A stretch of DNA of 64,000 bases, from contig JBBAOE010000004.1 in NCBI GenBank assembly GCA_040401595.1, forward strand, positions 1 to 64,000, given 5' to 3'. This document shows positions 32,897 through 43,307 of this stretch, piece after piece (position 1 is the stretch's first letter; every line of letters begins with the position of its first letter). The stretch comes from RFPW01 sp040401595 (GTDB lineage Bacteria; Pseudomonadota; Gammaproteobacteria; Burkholderiales; Burkholderiaceae_E). The notes under the pieces are model-generated. The model worked only from the letters and a program-made list of their open reading frames with translations. It made no database searches and was not told where the DNA came from. The position numbers and the translations under genes were made by a program.

Positions 32897-33966
32897 ATGC
32901 ATCCACCGCCCAACCCCGCTGCAGCGTCGCGCTTGCCAGAATCGCAAGCCCAGACGCTACCGGACCCGCCACCCAACCCNNNNNNNNNNNNNNNNNNNNN
33001 NNNNNNNNNNNNNNNNNNNNNNNNNNNNNNNNNNNNNNNNNNNNNNNNNNNNNNNNNNNNNNNNNNNNNNNNNNNNNNNACCCGCCACCCAACCCACCAC
33101 CCAACCTGCCACCCGCCTTGCCGCGCAGCCCCTGGCGCGATGCCCGTGAGCGATTTTCCCGCAATCGCGCCGCCACCGTGAGCAGCCTGCTGCTCGTCCT
33201 CATCACGCTGGCATGCATCGTCGGGCCGTGGCTATTGCCGCATGCGTTCGACAGTACCGACTGGGACGCCATGAAAATCGCCCCGGGCCTCACCAATGGC
33301 CATTGGTGGGGCACCGACGAGTCCGGGCGGGACCTGTTGGTGCGTTGCCTCATGGGCGGTCGTATTTCGCTGATGGTGGGGATTCTCGCCACGCTCAGTT
33401 CGGTCGCACTCGGGACCGTCTGGGGGGCGACGGCGGGCTTTCTGGGCGGAATCACCGACCAGTGGATGATGCGGGTCGTTGACGTCCTCTACGCGGTGCC
33501 GTACTTGCTGATCGCGATCCTGCTGGTCACGGTGCTGGGGCGCGAGTTTTATCTGGTCGTACTGGCGATCACGGCCTTTTCGTGGATGGATATGGCACGC
33601 CTGGTGCGAGGCCAGGCGCTCTCGCTCAAGCGGATGGATTACATCGAAGCGGCGCGCGCGATCGGCGTGTCGCAAACCCGAATCATTGCCAATCACATCG
33701 TCCCCAACCTCCTGGGCATGGTCGTGATCTATACGACCGTGACCGTTCCCCAGGTCATCCTGACCGAATCGGTGCTGTCGTTTCTTGGCCTCGGTATCCA
33801 GGAGCCCATGACCAGCTGGGGGGTGTTGATCCAGGAAGGCGCGCAGATGATGGAAGTGGCCCCCTGGCTACTCCTCTTTCCCGCGGTCATGCTGTCGACC
33901 ACCCTGTACTGCTTCAACTTTCTGGGTGACGGCTTGCGCGATGCGCTCGACCCCAAGGACCGCTGA
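32897..33966 (+). CDS. oppC: Oligopeptide ABC transporter permease OppC (interrupted by assembly gap)
   Basis: Permease subunit; the core after the gap starts PRSPWRDARERFSRNRAATVSS, then GTDESGRDLLVRCLMGGRIS, the EAA loop DYIEAARAIGVSQTRIIANHIVPN and ends DGLRDALDPKDR. The ATG at 32897 opens MHPPPN, and Pro-Pro-Pro-Asn units occur in the same codon phase on both sides of the 100-N gap (32980-33079); frames join if the gap length is 2 modulo 3. The N-terminus is therefore an unusual cytosolic polyproline-asparagine repeat of unknown length. If the repeat is not translated, a TTG at 33118 could serve as start. Stop is 3 bp before oppD. Confidence 0.88.
32964..33116 (+). repeat. 12-bp C-rich tandem repeat (PPPN-coding) spanning a gap
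   Basis: A 16-base block ACCCGCCACCCAACCC occurs identically at 32964-32979 and 33080-33095, either side of the gap; a 12-bp unit (ACCCRCCACCCA) continues to about 33116. The complementary strand has many GGG runs and could form a G-quadruplex. It codes Pro-Pro-Pro-Asn in oppC. Confidence 0.9.
32980..33079. other. Assembly gap (100 N) in oppC repeat
   Basis: Placeholder of exactly 100 Ns inside the 12-bp tandem repeat. Identical 16-base flanks indicate that the assembler stopped at a tandem array longer than its reads or unreadable by its chemistry. Confidence 0.9.
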
Positions 33967-33969
33967 TCG

Positions 33970-34988
<1,019 letters not shown>

Positions 34989-34992
<4 letters not shown>

Positions 34993-36014
34993 GTTCCGCG
35001 CAATCTCACGCCACCGACGGCGCGGCGGGCGCGGCGCTCCTGCGGGTTCGCGATCTGCAGGTTGGATTCCCGGTGCGCCGGGGCAATTGGCCCTGGTCAC
35101 CGACCCTGACGCTGCGCGCGGTCAATGGGGTGAGTTTTGATCTTCACCCCGGCGAGACCCTCGGCGTGGTCGGCGAATCCGGTTGCGGCAAGTCGACCCT
35201 GGCCCGGGCGCTCCTCAACCTGGTGCCGTTCAAGGCCGGCGCACTGACCTGGTTTGACCAGGAGATGGCCGCCGAGCCCCGCCCGGACGCGAAGGCCTGG
35301 TTGCAGGTACGCCGACAGGTACAGATGGTGTTTCAGGATCCGCTCGCCTCGCTCGATCCGCGGATGAACATCCTGCAGATTCTCTCCGAGCCCCTGCGCA
35401 CGCATGAGCCCGGCCTGAGCGCAGGCGATCGCATGGACCGCGTCTGTGCGCTCCTCGAACGGGTCGGCCTGGACCGTGGCCAGCTCTATCGCTATCCGCA
35501 CGAATTCTCGGGCGGGCAATGCCAGCGCATCGGCATTGCGCGCGCTCTGATCGTGCGTCCGCGGGTGATCATTTGCGACGAGCCCGTCTCAGCGCTCGAT
35601 GTGTCGATCCAGGCCCAGATCATCAATCTGCTGCGCGACCTGCAGCAGGAGTTTGGTTTGGCGCTGATTTTTATTGCCCACGACCTGACCGTCATCCGCC
35701 ATGTCAGTCAGCGCGTGCTGGTGATGTACCTGGGCCAGGTCGTTGAAATCGCCGATCGGCGCGCGCTCTTCGAGCACCCTCAGCACCCCTACACCCGGAC
35801 GCTGCTGGCGTCGGTCCCGATCCCTGACCCGCTCACCGAGCGCCACAAAGCATCGACTGCACTGGTGGGGGAGTTGCCATCGCCACTCGACCCACCATCC
35901 GGATGCGCCTTTCGGACCCGCTGCCCGATCGCACAACCACGCTGCGCTCAGGCCAGCCCGGTCTTGGAGCCCAAAGGGCCAGCCGGTGCGCAGGCGGCCT
36001 GCTGGCTGGCTTGA
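34989..36014 (+). CDS. oppF: Oligopeptide ABC transporter ATPase OppF
   Basis: Second ATPase of the Opp system, 341 residues from the ATG at 34989 that overlaps the oppD stop. Walker A GESGCGKSTLARAL, FQDPLASLDPRMNI, FSGGQCQRIGIARAL signature (with Cys in place of the more usual Arg/Gln), VIICDEPVSALDVSIQ and IAHDLTVIRHVS. C-terminal Cys-containing extension (FRTRCPIAQPRC). Last gene of the opp operon. The next 248 bp before the kinase gene contain only a doubtful 51-codon frame (36015-36170). Confidence 0.96.
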
Positions 36015-36262
36015 ATGTCCCGTAGCGTCACCGACAGGGCGGCTTTGGACCACCGCGCTCGAGCGCAACGGCGTGCCAAGCTAGCGACCGGGGCCGTGAA
36101 GTTGCTGGGCGCCGCCGAGCGTGGGCGCCCCACGCATTCGTCGCACGCAGTTGCAGTTCAAGCGGGATAATCAGCGCCTGATCGCACCGCTGTTGGCAGA
36201 CCGGCAAGATCCGGGAGATCCTCGCTCGAATCCAAACACCGCGCGATCAAACACTGATTTTC

Positions 36263-37618
36263 ATGATGACCTGGTCCCAACGATTCGCCCCCCTCACCCG
36301 CGGCTTTCACGCCTACGCCCGCTGGCTCGTCGGCATCAGCTGGAAAAAATTCTTCCTGCTCGCAGTCCTGCTGATGATCTGCGCCAGTCTGCTGCAATCC
36401 CTGCCGCCATTTAGCTGGCTCGTGTCCGAACAGGTGTCCGTCAAGCGGGTGGAAAAAGTCAGGCTGCCCCGGATCGAGCGATCGGATTCTCCGATCCGGA
36501 TCGAGCTCCATAACCATGTCGATGCGACCGAGCGGGGGGACGGTCGGGGGGAGGGACAGATCCGGGTGGAGATTCGTCGAGACAATCAGCGAACGATCGA
36601 GATCAAGCTCCCGGCCTCAAGCGACACGACCGACGCGCTCGGGTCCGTCGCTCGGGAAATTCAGAAAGCCATCGTTGAGGCCAATACCCCTTTATCGGTA
36701 CCCACCGCAAAGGGGCCCCATGGATCAAACGCCAATGCGTCAAACCCCAGTGCGTCCAGCGCCGCCAAAAAGCCGGGAGAACTCGGGGGCGCGGAGCCCG
36801 ACGACGACGGTGACGCAAGCAACGAAGACAATGAACGCGGCGCGGTCTCCCGCATCCGGATCCACACCCATTCCGGCGAGCCGTTGACCGACTTCGCATT
36901 TCTCTGGATCGTCGCCTCGATCATCATCAAGATCGCCTATACCGGTCAATTGCGGGCCGAAGCCCAAGCGAGCGTAGCCAACGAAACCGCTGAACACGAA
37001 CAACTGCGGCGACAGGTTGCCGAAGCCCAGATGGCGGCCATGCAGGCGCAGCTCGAGCCCCATTTCCTCTTCAACACCCTGGCCTCGATTGATCATCTGA
37101 TCCAGACCGATCCCCCGCGTGCGAGCCGCATGCAACAAAGCCTGATCGCGCTCCTGCGCGCCACCATGCCAAGTCTGCGCGAGGGCAAAGCCCAGGTTCG
37201 ACGCACTCTAGGCGAAGAGCTTGACGTCATCCACCCCTACCTCGATATTCAGAAGACCCGGATGGAAGAGCGCCTGCAGACAACCCTGCTGGTACCCGCC
37301 GGTCTGCTGTCGGCCGAGTTCCCGCCGATGATGTTGCAAAGCCTTGTCGAGAACGCGATCAAGCATGGGCTCGAACCCAAGCCCGAAGGCGGCCGGATCG
37401 AAATCGAGGCCCAGGTCGCCGACGGGCGCCTCCTGATCCATGTGCGCGACACGGGCGTGGGCTTTAACGCCAATGCACCACAAGGCAGCGGTCTGGCCAA
37501 TATTCGCGAACGGCTCAAGCACCGCTACGGCATTGACGCGAGCCTCACCATCACGCGCAACGAGCCCGCGGGCAGCGTGGTGCGCCTTGCACTGCCCTAC
37601 CGTGCCGTCGACGCGTGA
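36263..37618 (+). CDS. LytS/AlgZ-type sensor histidine kinase
   Basis: Membrane sensor kinase of 451 residues, His-kinase family of the LytS/YehU/AlgZ type. TM1 about 29-54, an extracytoplasmic region about 55-210, TM2 about 211-227, a coiled-coil linker, then the phospho-acceptor region QLEPHFLFNT (His267) and an HATPase domain with ENAIKHGLEPK, DTGVGF and GLANIRERL. The extracytoplasmic segment has beta-like charged stretches followed by a Ser/Asn/Asp/Glu-rich low-complexity part and matches no domain I know. Paired with the response regulator 68 bp downstream; located after the opp operon, which it might control. Confidence 0.92.
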   Translation: MMTWSQRFAPLTRGFHAYARWLVGISWKKFFLLAVLLMICASLLQSLPPFSWLVSEQVSVKRVEKVRLPRIERSDSPIRIELHNHVDATERGDGRGEGQIRVEIRRDNQRTIEIKLPASSDTTDALGSVAREIQKAIVEANTPLSVPTAKGPHGSNANASNPSASSAAKKPGELGGAEPDDDGDASNEDNERGAVSRIRIHTHSGEPLTDFAFLWIVASIIIKIAYTGQLRAEAQASVANETAEHEQLRRQVAEAQMAAMQAQLEPHFLFNTLASIDHLIQTDPPRASRMQQSLIALLRATMPSLREGKAQVRRTLGEELDVIHPYLDIQKTRMEERLQTTLLVPAGLLSAEFPPMMLQSLVENAIKHGLEPKPEGGRIEIEAQVADGRLLIHVRDTGVGFNANAPQGSGLANIRERLKHRYGIDASLTITRNEPAGSVVRLALPYRAVDA

Positions 37619-37685
37619 GCGCTGCCATGTCGACCGATACCCCGAGGGCCAAACGGAGCACCAGACAGAGCACCGGACAGGACAG

Positions 37686-38528
37686 ATGTCGGGGCAGATG
37701 ACAGAGCGCCTGAAAACGCCGAACCATGGCCCGACCGCACGAGCCGTCGTGGCCGATGACGAGCGGCTCCTGCGCGAGCAGCTGATCGCGGCCCTGGCCG
37801 AGGTTTGGCCACAGCTCGAGATCGTGGCGCAGGCCCGCCATGGCCAGGAGGCCATCGAATGCGTGACCCGGTTTCGACCCGATGTCGTCTTTCTCGATAT
37901 CCGCATGCCGGGCATCAGTGGGGTGGAGGCGGCTGCACAAATCGTTCAGCTCGATCTTGGTGAAGACCGCCAACCGCCCGAGATTGTCTTCGTGACCGCG
38001 TTCGATCAATACGCGGTCCAGGCCTTCGAGCGTGGTGCGGTGGACTACGTCCTTAAACCTGCGCAACCCGAACGGCTGCGGCTCACGGCGGCCCGACTCC
38101 AGCAACGATTGGGTCAAGAGCCGCGCGCCGTGCACCCGCATCTGCAGGCGCTCTTGCAAGAGTTGCGCGCGCAGACGGGCGCGCACGGTGGCGCCGTACC
38201 GAACATGCTGCGCTGGATTCAGGCCGGCGTCGGATCAACGATCCAGATGATTCCGATCGAAGAAGTACTTTTTTTTATCAGTGATGAAAAATACACCCGG
38301 GTCCAGACCGCCACGATGGCCGGTCTGATCCGCACCTCAATCCGGGAGTTGGTCGACACCCTCGACCCCCAGGCGTTCTGGCAAATTCATCGCAGCACCG
38401 TGGTCCGAGTGGGTTCGATCGAAGGCGTCTATCGGGACGCGCGTGCCCGCCAACTGGTGCGCGTGCGCGGCTGGCCAGAGCCGCTCGAAGTCAGTCGCAG
38501 CTTCGGCGGACTCTTCAAGGCCATGTAA
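37686..38528 (+). CDS. LytR/AlgR-family response regulator
   Basis: DNA-binding response regulator of 280 residues from ATG 37686 (AGGA about 6 nt upstream). Receiver domain with acidic pair D24-D25, phospho-acceptor D71 in VVFLDIRMPG and the conserved Lys in YVLKPAQPERL. The C-terminal LytTR domain (about 175-280) has EEVLFFISDEKYTRVQT and FWQIHRSTVVRVGSIEGV. A short stretch with CAGACAGAGCACCGGACAGGACAG repeats separates it from the kinase gene. LytTR proteins bind direct repeats upstream of targets; none was identified. Confidence 0.94.
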   Translation: MSGQMTERLKTPNHGPTARAVVADDERLLREQLIAALAEVWPQLEIVAQARHGQEAIECVTRFRPDVVFLDIRMPGISGVEAAAQIVQLDLGEDRQPPEIVFVTAFDQYAVQAFERGAVDYVLKPAQPERLRLTAARLQQRLGQEPRAVHPHLQALLQELRAQTGAHGGAVPNMLRWIQAGVGSTIQMIPIEEVLFFISDEKYTRVQTATMAGLIRTSIRELVDTLDPQAFWQIHRSTVVRVGSIEGVYRDARARQLVRVRGWPEPLEVSRSFGGLFKAM

Positions 38529-38533
38529 CGAGT

Positions 38534-38573
38534 CTCGGACCCGCTGCGACGCAGTCCAGGGTCGCGGTCCGAG
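38534..38573. terminator. Possible bidirectional terminator hairpin
   Basis: CTCGGACC (38534-38541) pairs with GGTCCGAG (38566-38573); a CTGCG/CGCAG mini-hairpin lies inside. It sits between the convergent response-regulator and aldolase genes and is followed by CCCTTT on the plus strand. No long U tract, so intrinsic termination is only plausible. Confidence 0.4.
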
Positions 38574-38592
38574 CCCTTTGGCAACCCCGGTC

Positions 38593-39771
38593 CTACCAGC
38601 CGTAGAACCGAGGCCAGCTCTGCAGTGCCCCATCGGCCTGCAGCACCTCGTAGTGCGGAAACTGGGCGCCGGTCGCACACGCATGATTGGGCAGGATGCG
38701 CAGCTGGGTGCCGACCGGAAAACGCTCGACGATCCGATCGTCAATCCCTTCCACGCACGAGACGATGCCGTGCTCCTGATTGGCGCTACTCAACACATAG
38801 CCGTCGAGGGGTTGGCCGCGCGTGTCGCAGACCAGGCCGTAGCCATAATCGTGCCCCTGGGACTGCGTACCACGATCCCGACTCATCGCCATCCAGCCGG
38901 CATCGACGAGCGCCCAGCCCTTCTCACGCTGATGCCCGATCACGGTGGTGAGCACACTGAGCGCGATCTCGGTGGGCGCACAGACGCCCACGTTGGCCAT
39001 CACCAGATCAAAAAAAACATAAACCCCGGCACGCACCTCGGTGACTCCATCGAGTTGGCGGGCGGACAGCGCGGTCGGGGTCGAGCCCACGCTGACCCCC
39101 AGACAGGGCAGGCCGGCTGCGCGCAGACGCTCAGCGGCCCGGACGCACCCGGCGCGCTCCTGCTCGGCCATGGCCTCCAGGGCCTCAGGGGTGCTCAAGG
39201 CATAGCTCGATCCGGCGTGCGTCATCACGCCCCCAAGCGTCATGCCGCCCGCATGGAGGGCGCGGCCCACCTCGAGCAAGTCAGGCTCTTCGGGTGCCAG
39301 ACCCGATCGATGCTGGTCGGTATCGATTTCCAGCCAGACCTCAAACACCTGCCCGTGCTCACGACCGAAGTCGGCGATCGCCCGCGCAGCCAGCACGTTG
39401 TCGACAATGAGTTTGAGCGCGCAGCCCTGGCGCAGGAGCGCTGAGGCCTGCGCGAGCTTGTTGGGCACCATCCCCACGGCGTAGAGAATGTCAACGATGC
39501 CCTGGGCAAAAAACTGCTCGGCCTCCTTGAGGGTTGACACGGTGATGCCGCGCGCGCCTGCCGCAATCTGCTCGTGCACGATCGGCAAGCATTTGGTGGT
39601 CTTGACATGGGGTCGAAAGCCCACCCCTAAGGCATCAACCCGCGCCTGCATCCGGGCGATATTGCGGCGCATCTGCCCCTGATCAATCAGCGCAGCCGGC
39701 GTGCCGATGCGGGCAAACGGCGCCACTTCGGCGGCCGATCCTGACCGTGGATCCGTCGGCATGCGCGTCAT
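38593..39771 (-). CDS. D-threonine aldolase / D-serine dehydratase-like PLP enzyme (DSD1 family)
   Basis: Fold-type III PLP enzyme of 392 residues related to D-threonine aldolase, eukaryotic-type D-serine dehydratase and alanine racemase. PLP lysine in RPHVKTTK (K57), substrate/PLP segments VSVGSTPTA and EVRAGVYVFFDLVM, and near the C-terminus the NHACAT metal-binding motif (H363, C365). It probably needs a divalent metal. Product specificity (aldol cleavage or deamination of D-hydroxy amino acids) cannot be decided. Followed 34 bp later by a Bug-type binding-protein gene running toward it on the same strand. Confidence 0.87.
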   Translation of the reverse strand: MTRMPTDPRSGSAAEVAPFARIGTPAALIDQGQMRRNIARMQARVDALGVGFRPHVKTTKCLPIVHEQIAAGARGITVSTLKEAEQFFAQGIVDILYAVGMVPNKLAQASALLRQGCALKLIVDNVLAARAIADFGREHGQVFEVWLEIDTDQHRSGLAPEEPDLLEVGRALHAGGMTLGGVMTHAGSSYALSTPEALEAMAEQERAGCVRAAERLRAAGLPCLGVSVGSTPTALSARQLDGVTEVRAGVYVFFDLVMANVGVCAPTEIALSVLTTVIGHQREKGWALVDAGWMAMSRDRGTQSQGHDYGYGLVCDTRGQPLDGYVLSSANQEHGIVSCVEGIDDRIVERFPVGTQLRILPNHACATGAQFPHYEVLQADGALQSWPRFYGW

Positions 39772-39823
39772 CGCAGGAGCATCGAGAGGCGGGACGATCG
39801 TTTCCGGCCGGGTTCGTCCAGGT

Positions 39824-40789
39824 TCATTCGAGCTGAAGCTTTTGCCGGGCCACGACCTCCTGATACACCGTCAATTCCGCCTTGATCTGGGCGGCGAATT
39901 CGTCCGGTTTGTTGGCGATCACGATCGAGCCCGTATCCTCGATCCGCTTACGCACGGCCGGGTCCTGCAAGGTCTTCATCATCGCCCCGTGGACCTTTTC
40001 GACGACCTCGCCCGGGAGTCCCTTGGGACCATAAATGCCATAGTAGGCCATGCGATTGACCGGTTCCAGACCGATTTCCTTGAACGTGGGCACGTTGGGG
40101 AGCACGGAGAGGCGGGCAGGCGCGGCGATCACGATCGGGATCAACCGACCATCCTTGATGAAGGGCAAGGCCGACGGCAGATTGTCAAAAATAACCGGAA
40201 CCTGACCCGCCACCGTATCGTTGAGCGCTGGCCCGGCCCCCCGGTACGGAATATGCAGCACGAAGGTACCGGAGAGGCTCTTGAAGAGTTCCATCTGCAA
40301 ATGCCCGATACCCCCCGTACCCGAACTGGCGTAGCTGTAACGGCCCGGGGCTTTTTTCAGTGCGGCGACAAATTCAGCGTAATTGCGGGCCGGAAAGCTC
40401 GGATGGACGGCGATCACATTGGGGGTCGCCGCAATATTGGTGATGGGCGTGAAATCGGTGAGAACGTTGTACGGTATCTTCGAATTAATCGCCGGGTTGG
40501 CGGCGGTGGTCGACACTGTGGCAACGCCCAGCGAGTAGCCGTCGGGGGTGGTTTTGGCCGTCTCGTTCGCACCCACGACGCCGCCCCCGCCGGCTTTGTT
40601 CTCAACCACCATGGGCTGCCCGAGGTGCGGCGGAATGGCCTGCGAGACGACGCGAGCGATGATGTCCGTGGTCCCGCCGGGCGCAAATGGCACCACCAGC
40701 TTCACCGGCCGGTTGGGATACGACTGTGCCCCGGCCAAACCTGAGGAGACGGTCAGGACAAGTCCCATGAGAAATCGGTTTACGTTCAT
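39824..40789 (-). CDS. Bug/TctC-type periplasmic solute-binding protein
   Basis: A 321-residue binding protein of the tripartite tricarboxylate transporter receptor family. Signal peptide MNVNRFLMGLVLTVSSGLAGA, then YPNRPVKLVVPFAPGGTTDIIARVV, the conserved N-terminal Bug strand and ligand loop, and GLEPVNRMAYYGIYGPKGLP. Ligands are usually carboxylates or amides. It lies 52 bp upstream of the DSD1-family enzyme gene and could deliver its substrate, but no TctA/TctB membrane genes are present. Confidence 0.94.
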   Translation of the reverse strand: MNVNRFLMGLVLTVSSGLAGAQSYPNRPVKLVVPFAPGGTTDIIARVVSQAIPPHLGQPMVVENKAGGGGVVGANETAKTTPDGYSLGVATVSTTAANPAINSKIPYNVLTDFTPITNIAATPNVIAVHPSFPARNYAEFVAALKKAPGRYSYASSGTGGIGHLQMELFKSLSGTFVLHIPYRGAGPALNDTVAGQVPVIFDNLPSALPFIKDGRLIPIVIAAPARLSVLPNVPTFKEIGLEPVNRMAYYGIYGPKGLPGEVVEKVHGAMMKTLQDPAVRKRIEDTGSIVIANKPDEFAAQIKAELTVYQEVVARQKLQLE

Positions 40790-40949
40790 TGGCCGTGAAT
40801 CTCCATATCTCGTTAGCCCAAGCCAGGCCGAGGTGCGTTATCTTAAATCGAGTCGCCACTGTACAACCAAGCCCGCCCTTCAACCAATGACGCTGCCTGC
40901 GGACTTCCAACGGTATCGAGCCACGTTGGCGGGTTTTGCGTTGAATGCC

Positions 40950-40979
40950 TTGGAGTCGCATGACGCAGGGCGTTAAGAT
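40950..40979 (+). promoter_or_regulatory. Possible promoter of plus-strand Bug gene
   Basis: TTGGAG (40950-40955) and TAAGAT (40974-40979), 18 bp apart, lie 50 bp before the ATG of the plus-strand binding-protein gene in the divergent region. Both boxes deviate from consensus; this is a weak visual call. Confidence 0.35.
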
Positions 40980-41028
40980 GCTGGAGCTCGCCTGAGCTCA
41001 TCAGTCAACTTATAGTTCGGAGACCCGA

Positions 41029-42024
41029 ATGATTTTCCGCTCCCTGGCGCTCGCCTGCGCACTCACCATTTCGGCGCTCGCCGCCACCAGCGCTGGCGCA
41101 AGCGAATATCCCATCAAGGACCGCCCAATCACCCTCGTCGTACCGTTCGCCGCAGGCGGTCCGACCGATCGTGTGGCGCGGGATTTGGCTGAGGCCATGC
41201 GCAAGTCCCTGGGCGCCTCGATCGTCGTGGAAAACGCCGCCGGCGGTCCGGGCGGATTGATTGGCGCCACCAAAGTGGCCCGGGCCAATCCAGATGGCCA
41301 CACCTTGCTCGTGCATCACATCGCCATGAGCATCTTCCCGTCGCTGGTCAAGAATCTGCCATTCAAGGTCGAGACCGACTTTGAATATCTGGGCATGATC
41401 AACGAAGTGCCCATGACCCTGGTGGGTAAACCGCAGCTGCCGGCGAACAACTACAAAGAGCTGGTGGCCTGGGCCAATGCCAATAAGGGGAAAATCAATC
41501 TGGCCAATGCCGGACTTGCATCGGCCTCGCATCTGTGCGGCATGCTGTGGCAGCAGGCGATCCAGGTCGACATGACCACCGTCCCCTACAAGGGCACGGC
41601 ACCCGCGATGACCGATCTGATCGGGGGCCAGGTCGATCTGATGTGTGACCAGACGACGAGCACCTCAGCGCAGATCGAGGCCAAACGCATCAAGGTCTTC
41701 GGCGTGACGACCAGCAAGCGCCTCGATACCGCGGCTCTGAAGGATGTCCCGACGCTCGACGAATCCGGACAGAAAAACTTCCAGGTCGCGATCTGGCACG
41801 GCCTGTACGGCCCGAAAGGCTTGCCGGCCGAGATTCAGACCAAGATCAATAGCGCACTCGTTGCGGCACTCAAGGATCCGGATTTTCTGAAAAAGCAGGA
41901 AGGTCTCGGCGCGGTCGTCGTGACCGACAAGCGCGTTGAACAGGCCGAGCACCGGAAGTATGTCACGGCCGAAATCGCTAAATGGGGCCCGGTGATCAAG
42001 TCGGCAGGCGTCTACGCGGATTGA
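41029..42024 (+). CDS. Bug/TctC-type periplasmic solute-binding protein
   Basis: Second binding protein of the same family, 331 residues, divergent from the first. Signal peptide ends SAGAS, followed by YPIKDRPITLVVPFAAGGPTDRVARDLA and VVENAAGGPGGLIGATKVA. It differs enough from the neighbour to suggest another ligand rather than a recent duplication. Later motifs include TVPYKGTAPAMTDLIGGQVDLMCDQ and WHGLYGPKGLP. GGAG stands about 8 nt before the ATG. Confidence 0.94.
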   Translation: MIFRSLALACALTISALAATSAGASEYPIKDRPITLVVPFAAGGPTDRVARDLAEAMRKSLGASIVVENAAGGPGGLIGATKVARANPDGHTLLVHHIAMSIFPSLVKNLPFKVETDFEYLGMINEVPMTLVGKPQLPANNYKELVAWANANKGKINLANAGLASASHLCGMLWQQAIQVDMTTVPYKGTAPAMTDLIGGQVDLMCDQTTSTSAQIEAKRIKVFGVTTSKRLDTAALKDVPTLDESGQKNFQVAIWHGLYGPKGLPAEIQTKINSALVAALKDPDFLKKQEGLGAVVVTDKRVEQAEHRKYVTAEIAKWGPVIKSAGVYAD

Positions 42025-42075
42025 CCGAACCGTGCGTCCGCTGAGCGGTCCGGGGTGCGCAGGCCATGCGGCCAC

Positions 42076-42133
42076 CCCGAGCGTGACGCGGATCGTGCAC
42101 GCTCGGGACCAAGCCCTGCGACTCAGGCAGGGC
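42076..42133. terminator. Bidirectional terminator region (two hairpins)
   Basis: Two perfect inverted repeats lie between the convergent Bug gene and metK. CCCGAGCGTG (42076-42085) with CACGCTCGGG (42098-42107) gives a 10-bp stem and 12-nt loop; GCCCTGC (42113-42119) with GCAGGGC (42127-42133) gives a 7-bp stem and 7-nt loop. Neither strand has a strong U tract. Confidence 0.6.
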
Positions 42134-42140
42134 GTCTTGA

Positions 42141-43307
42141 TCAGATTCCCGCTGCCGCCCGCAACGCGGCCGCCTTGTCGGTGCGCTCCCACGTGAACTC
42201 CGGCTCTTCCCGGCCAAAGTGCCCATAGGCGGCGGTCTTGGCGTAGATCGGGCGCAACAGGTCGAGCATCCGCACGATCCCTTTGGGGCGCAGGTCGAAG
42301 TGCTCCTGAACTAGTCGCGCGAGCTGCTCATCGGGCAGGCGCCCGGTCCCGAACGTCGTCACCATCACCGAGGTCGGTTTGGCCACACCGATGGCGTAGC
42401 TCACCTGAACCTGGCAGCGTGCTGCCAGTCCGGCGGCAACCACATTCTTCGCGACGTAACGACCTGCATAAGCGGCCGAGCGATCCACCTTGCTCGGATC
42501 CTTGCCCGAAAATGCACCCCCCCCGTGCGGCGAAGAACCGCCGTAGGTATCGACGATGATCTTGCGTCCCGTCAGACCGCAGTCGCCATGCGGGCCGCCG
42601 ATGACAAAACGTCCGGTCGGATTGACCAGATAACGAATCTCGCCCTTGATCAGCTCGCGCGGCAACACGGGCTTGATGACCTCTTCGATCACGGCTTCGC
42701 GCAGCGTCTCCAGGGCAATGTCGGGGGCGTGCTGGGTCGACAGCACGACGGTGTCGATTGCCACCGGGCGGCCATCAACATAGCGCAACGTCACCTGACT
42801 CTTGGCATCGGGACGCAGCCAGGGTAGACGTCCGTCGCGGCGCAGATCCGCCTGACGTTCCACCAGACGATGGGCCAGATGGATCGGCGCCGGCATCAGT
42901 TCGGGCGTTTCATCGCAGGCATACCCAAACATCAGACCCTGGTCGCCCGCGCCCTGGTCGAGGTCGTCGTCATGGGCCTTGTCGACACCGCGGGCGATAT
43001 CCGGGCTTTGCTTGTCGTATGCAACCAACACCGCACAACCGCGATAATCGATGCCGTAGTCGGTGTTGTCGTAGCCAATGCGGCGGATCGTGTCGCGCGC
43101 TACGCCGATGTAGTCAATCTGGGCGTGCGTCGTAATTTCGCCGGCCAACACGACCAGACCGGTATTGCACAAGGTCTCGGCCGCGACCCGGGCATGGGGA
43201 TCCTGAGCTAGGATCGCGTCCAGGATCGCATCGGATATCTGGTCGGCAACTTTGTCGGGATGCCCCTCGGAGACCGATTCCGAGGTAAAAAGGTAGTCAT
43301 TGCTCAT
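42141..43307 (-). CDS. metK: S-adenosylmethionine synthetase
   Basis: Makes SAM from methionine and ATP. The 388-residue protein from ATG 43307 (GGAAG 8 nt upstream) starts MSNDYLFTSESVSEGHPDKVADQ-like, with the methionine-binding motif at residues 9-18, GAGDQGLMFGYA, and GGGAFSGKDPSKVDRSAAY. Length fits the family. An in-frame TTG 15 nt upstream is less likely. Divergent from the lpxL pair; the roughly 215-bp spacer shows no SAM or SAH aptamer that I recognise. Confidence 0.97.
   Translation of the reverse strand: MSNDYLFTSESVSEGHPDKVADQISDAILDAILAQDPHARVAAETLCNTGLVVLAGEITTHAQIDYIGVARDTIRRIGYDNTDYGIDYRGCAVLVAYDKQSPDIARGVDKAHDDDLDQGAGDQGLMFGYACDETPELMPAPIHLAHRLVERQADLRRDGRLPWLRPDAKSQVTLRYVDGRPVAIDTVVLSTQHAPDIALETLREAVIEEVIKPVLPRELIKGEIRYLVNPTGRFVIGGPHGDCGLTGRKIIVDTYGGSSPHGGGAFSGKDPSKVDRSAAYAGRYVAKNVVAAGLAARCQVQVSYAIGVAKPTSVMVTTFGTGRLPDEQLARLVQEHFDLRPKGIVRMLDLLRPIYAKTAAYGHFGREEPEFTWERTDKAAALRAAAGI

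Noticed and set aside
36015..36170. 51-codon frame just after oppF (ATG abuts the stop)
   Set aside because: Composition is arbitrary, no similarity or structure recognised; kept only as a note in the oppF entry.
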